This document shows, one piece after another, positions 62,295 to 64,000 of a stretch of 64,000 nucleotides of DNA. Made by a program: the position numbers and the translations under genes. Position 1 is the stretch's first letter; every line of letters begins with the position of its first letter. This DNA is from Vicinamibacterales bacterium (GTDB lineage: Bacteria; Acidobacteriota; Vicinamibacteria; Vicinamibacterales; UBA2999), in NCBI GenBank assembly GCA_041659285.1, contig JBAZYO010000019.1, positions 1 through 64,000 of the forward strand. The letters run 5' to 3'. The notes beneath the pieces were generated by a model. The model ran no database searches and was not told where the DNA came from. It saw only the letters and a program-made list of their open reading frames with translations.

Positions 62295-63310
62295 CCAAGG
62301 TCTCCTCTCGCCAAGCCACCGATCTTCAGCCCGTCCTGGATCGTGAAGATCACTCCCGCGATCACGACCGGCACCACCGAGATGGCGTGCAGCACAATCG
62401 CCGCGCCGACCGCGGTGTCGTTGTCGGCGCCAAAGAACGAGGTGGCGCCCAGCCGGAACGCCTCGTGAAACCCGCCGACGCCGCCCGGCGTCGGCACCGC
62501 CACGCCCACCACCAGCGGCGCGAGCATGAGCCAACCGCCGGTGAACGGCATGGGGATTCCAAACGCCACCGCCACGGCCCAGATCCCGGCGGCAATGCTC
62601 GACCACAGCACGATCGACCACCCGAGGGCCGCCAGCACGCGCAGCGGGCTGCGCACCACCGCGAAGCCTTCCGCGAACGTCCGCGCGAACCGCGCGATCA
62701 GCGTCGCCAGCCGGGTCGGCAGCACACGCTCGGCCTTGAGCACCCACGCGTGCAACCGTTCGGGATGACCGGCCATGACGAACATCACCACCAACGTTCC
62801 CAGCGCCACCGGCGTCATCACCAGGCCGCCGTAGCGGATGGCGCTGAACAACGCCGAGTCGCGCGCTTCCAGGCCCGGATCGAACCACAGCAGGAAGGTG
62901 GCCAGCAGCAACAGCACCGCCACGAGGTCGAGAATACGCTCGACGATGATGGTCGCGAACGTCGCGGTGGCGCTCAGGCCCTCGCGCCGCGCCAGCAGGT
63001 ACGGGCGAATCACCTCGCCCGCACGCGCCGGCAGCAACGCCGACGCCGCAAATCCGATTACCGTGGTCCGCAACACCACCATGAACCGCGTCGGCCCGAG
63101 TGGCGCCAGGAGGTATTGCCACCGCTCGGCCCGGATTAGAAACGTAACGCTGGTCAGCGCCAGCGATCCCAGCAGGTAGTCCAACCGCGCGGCCCTGACC
63201 GACGAGATCACCTTGGCCAGGTCTGCATTTCGCAGGAAAAGGGTCAGGAGGCCGACCGCCAGGCCGAGGACTACCAATGTTCGAATTAAGATGCGCAAAC
63301 CACCGTCCAT
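62291..63310 (-). CDS. Lysylphosphatidylglycerol-synthase-type flippase-like membrane protein
   Basis: 339 residues with about eight membrane helices and no soluble catalytic domain. Family motifs include RAERWQYLLAPLG, LLPARAGEVIRPYLLARREG and TPGGVGGFHEAFRLG, the three conserved regions of the LPG_synthase_TM (UPF0104) family. Members act in lipid or glycolipid translocation or transfer. Specific substrate unknown. It is the head of the nrdR-ntrY-ntrX run. Confidence 0.85.
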   Translation of the reverse strand: MDGGLRILIRTLVVLGLAVGLLTLFLRNADLAKVISSVRAARLDYLLGSLALTSVTFLIRAERWQYLLAPLGPTRFMVVLRTTVIGFAASALLPARAGEVIRPYLLARREGLSATATFATIIVERILDLVAVLLLLATFLLWFDPGLEARDSALFSAIRYGGLVMTPVALGTLVVMFVMAGHPERLHAWVLKAERVLPTRLATLIARFARTFAEGFAVVRSPLRVLAALGWSIVLWSSIAAGIWAVAVAFGIPMPFTGGWLMLAPLVVGVAVPTPGGVGGFHEAFRLGATSFFGADNDTAVGAAIVLHAISVVPVVIAGVIFTIQDGLKIGGLARGDLG

Positions 63311-63357
63311 ACTACATGAGGTATCGGCCGGCTGCCCTACCCCAGCAAGTTGGCGTC

Positions 63358-63386
63358 TTGCGCCTGAGGCCCGGCGCGTTTACCAT
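63358..63386 (+). promoter_or_regulatory. Promoter for purC
   Basis: TTGCGC (63358-63363) and TACCAT (63381-63386) are 17 bp apart. Transcription would start near 63393. This places the -10 over the ATG at 63385 and so favours the GTG at 63412 as purC start. Confidence 0.5.
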
Positions 63387-63411
63387 GTTGGTTCCCTTCA
63401 CACGAGCGCCC

Positions 63412-64000
63412 GTGCCTTCACAACCTCTCTTGGATACCCAGCTTGATGCCTTGTCCCTCGTCCGCCGCGGGAAGGTTCGCGACGTCTACGCCATAGACGA
63501 TGCGCTGATCCTGGTCGCGACCGACCGCATCTCGGCCTTCGACTACGTGCTGGGATCCGGCATTCCCGACAAGGGCCGCGTGCTCAACCAGCTGTCCGCC
63601 TTCTGGTTCGCGCGGACCGGCCATATCGTCCCGAATCACATGCTGTCGATTGACGTGTCGGCCTACCCGGCCGCCGCCCGTCAGTACGCGGCCCAACTCG
63701 AGGGCCGCTCAATGCTGTCGCGCCGGACCAACCCGCTCCAGGTGGAATGCGTCGCGCGCGGCTACCTGTCGGGCTCGGGCTGGAAAGACTACCAAGCCAC
63801 CGGTGAGGTGTGCGGCATTCCGCTGCCGAAGGGCCTGCGGGAGTCGGACCGCCTGCCGGAACCGATCTTCACGCCGGCCACCAAGGCCGACTCGGGCCAC
63901 GACGAGAACATCAGCGAAGAGGCCGCCGCCAAGGTCGTCGGCGCCGACCTGCTGGCCCGGCTCAAGACACTGACGCTCGAACTCTACGCCCACGGCGTGG
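63412..64000 (+). CDS. purC: Phosphoribosylaminoimidazole-succinocarboxamide synthase, N-terminal part
   Basis: About 196 codons, running off the right edge. It joins aspartate to CAIR in purine synthesis. Motifs: RRGKVRDVYAIDDALILVAT, DRISAFDYVLGSGIPDKGRV, VECVARGYLSGSGWKDYQ, and PIFTPATKADSGHDENIS with the catalytic loop. GTG at 63412 is favoured over the ATG at 63385 because the promoter -10 overlaps the latter. Confidence 0.94.
   Translation, partial: MPSQPLLDTQLDALSLVRRGKVRDVYAIDDALILVATDRISAFDYVLGSGIPDKGRVLNQLSAFWFARTGHIVPNHMLSIDVSAYPAAARQYAAQLEGRSMLSRRTNPLQVECVARGYLSGSGWKDYQATGEVCGIPLPKGLRESDRLPEPIFTPATKADSGHDENISEEAAAKVVGADLLARLKTLTLELYAHGV

Overview
The window is GC-rich (roughly two thirds G+C by eye), densely packed DNA from a diderm bacterium. 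Kdo synthesis genes (kdsA, kdsD), a LapB homologue, LolA, two outer-membrane secretins, a full pilMNOPQ set and many lipoproteins point to a Gram-negative envelope with type IV pili. The style (many TPR proteins, PKD-domain lipoproteins, pilMNOPQ followed by pepP-accB-accC, NtrYX, PHP-type PolX) best fits Acidobacteriota, perhaps Vicinamibacteria. That assignment is inference from gene content; there is no rRNA gene here. No prophage, insertion sequence or CRISPR array was seen. This is core chromosome with a few lineage-specific lipoprotein and repeat regions.

Layout. 1-2465 (+): end of kdsA, kdsD and lapB. 2466-3915 (+): three tandem paralogous lipoproteins joined by ATGA overlaps. 18806-3890 (-): one long run with pilM-N-O-P-Q, two envelope proteins, a TPR protein, pepP, accB, accC, thiE, an APC amino-acid permease, folD and coaE. 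pilQ carries an apparent one-base frameshift. 18807-19256 is a 450-bp divergent promoter region. 19257-24205 (+): rplM-rpsI-rpsB, tsf, pyrH-frr, thrC. 24236-25318 (-): pfkA. 25408-25483 (+): tRNA-Ala(CGC). 25664-28181 (+): lolA and a second, lipoprotein-type secretin.

35496-28183 (-): a cell-wall recycling and synthesis cluster, nagZ-ldcA-mpl-pxpB-pxpC-murB-murA. murA has Asp where most MurA enzymes have the fosfomycin-target Cys. Divergent from it (+) are a GHMP sugar kinase, a polX-PHP polymerase and a small protein of unknown function. 57083-38616 (-) is a second very long run: TPR protein, RDD protein, pgpA, cinA, thpR, plsY, gpsA, ftsY, ribD-ribE-ribBA, ffh, rpsP-khpA-rimM-trmD-rplS-rnhB, a large TPR protein, a tiny membrane protein, a TenI-like protein, a RodZ-like protein and a helical-repeat protein. 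57275-58174 (+) is a formimidoyltransferase. 63310-58175 (-): a flippase-like membrane protein, nrdR, ntrY and ntrX. purC runs off the right edge (+).

The most unusual signal is regulatory. Short perfect palindromes of several sequence families lie in the few intergenic gaps. In at least four places they abut a TATAAT or TACAAT hexamer whose predicted transcription start falls on, or within a few bases of, the start codon. This suggests leaderless transcripts driven from palindromic repeat cassettes.
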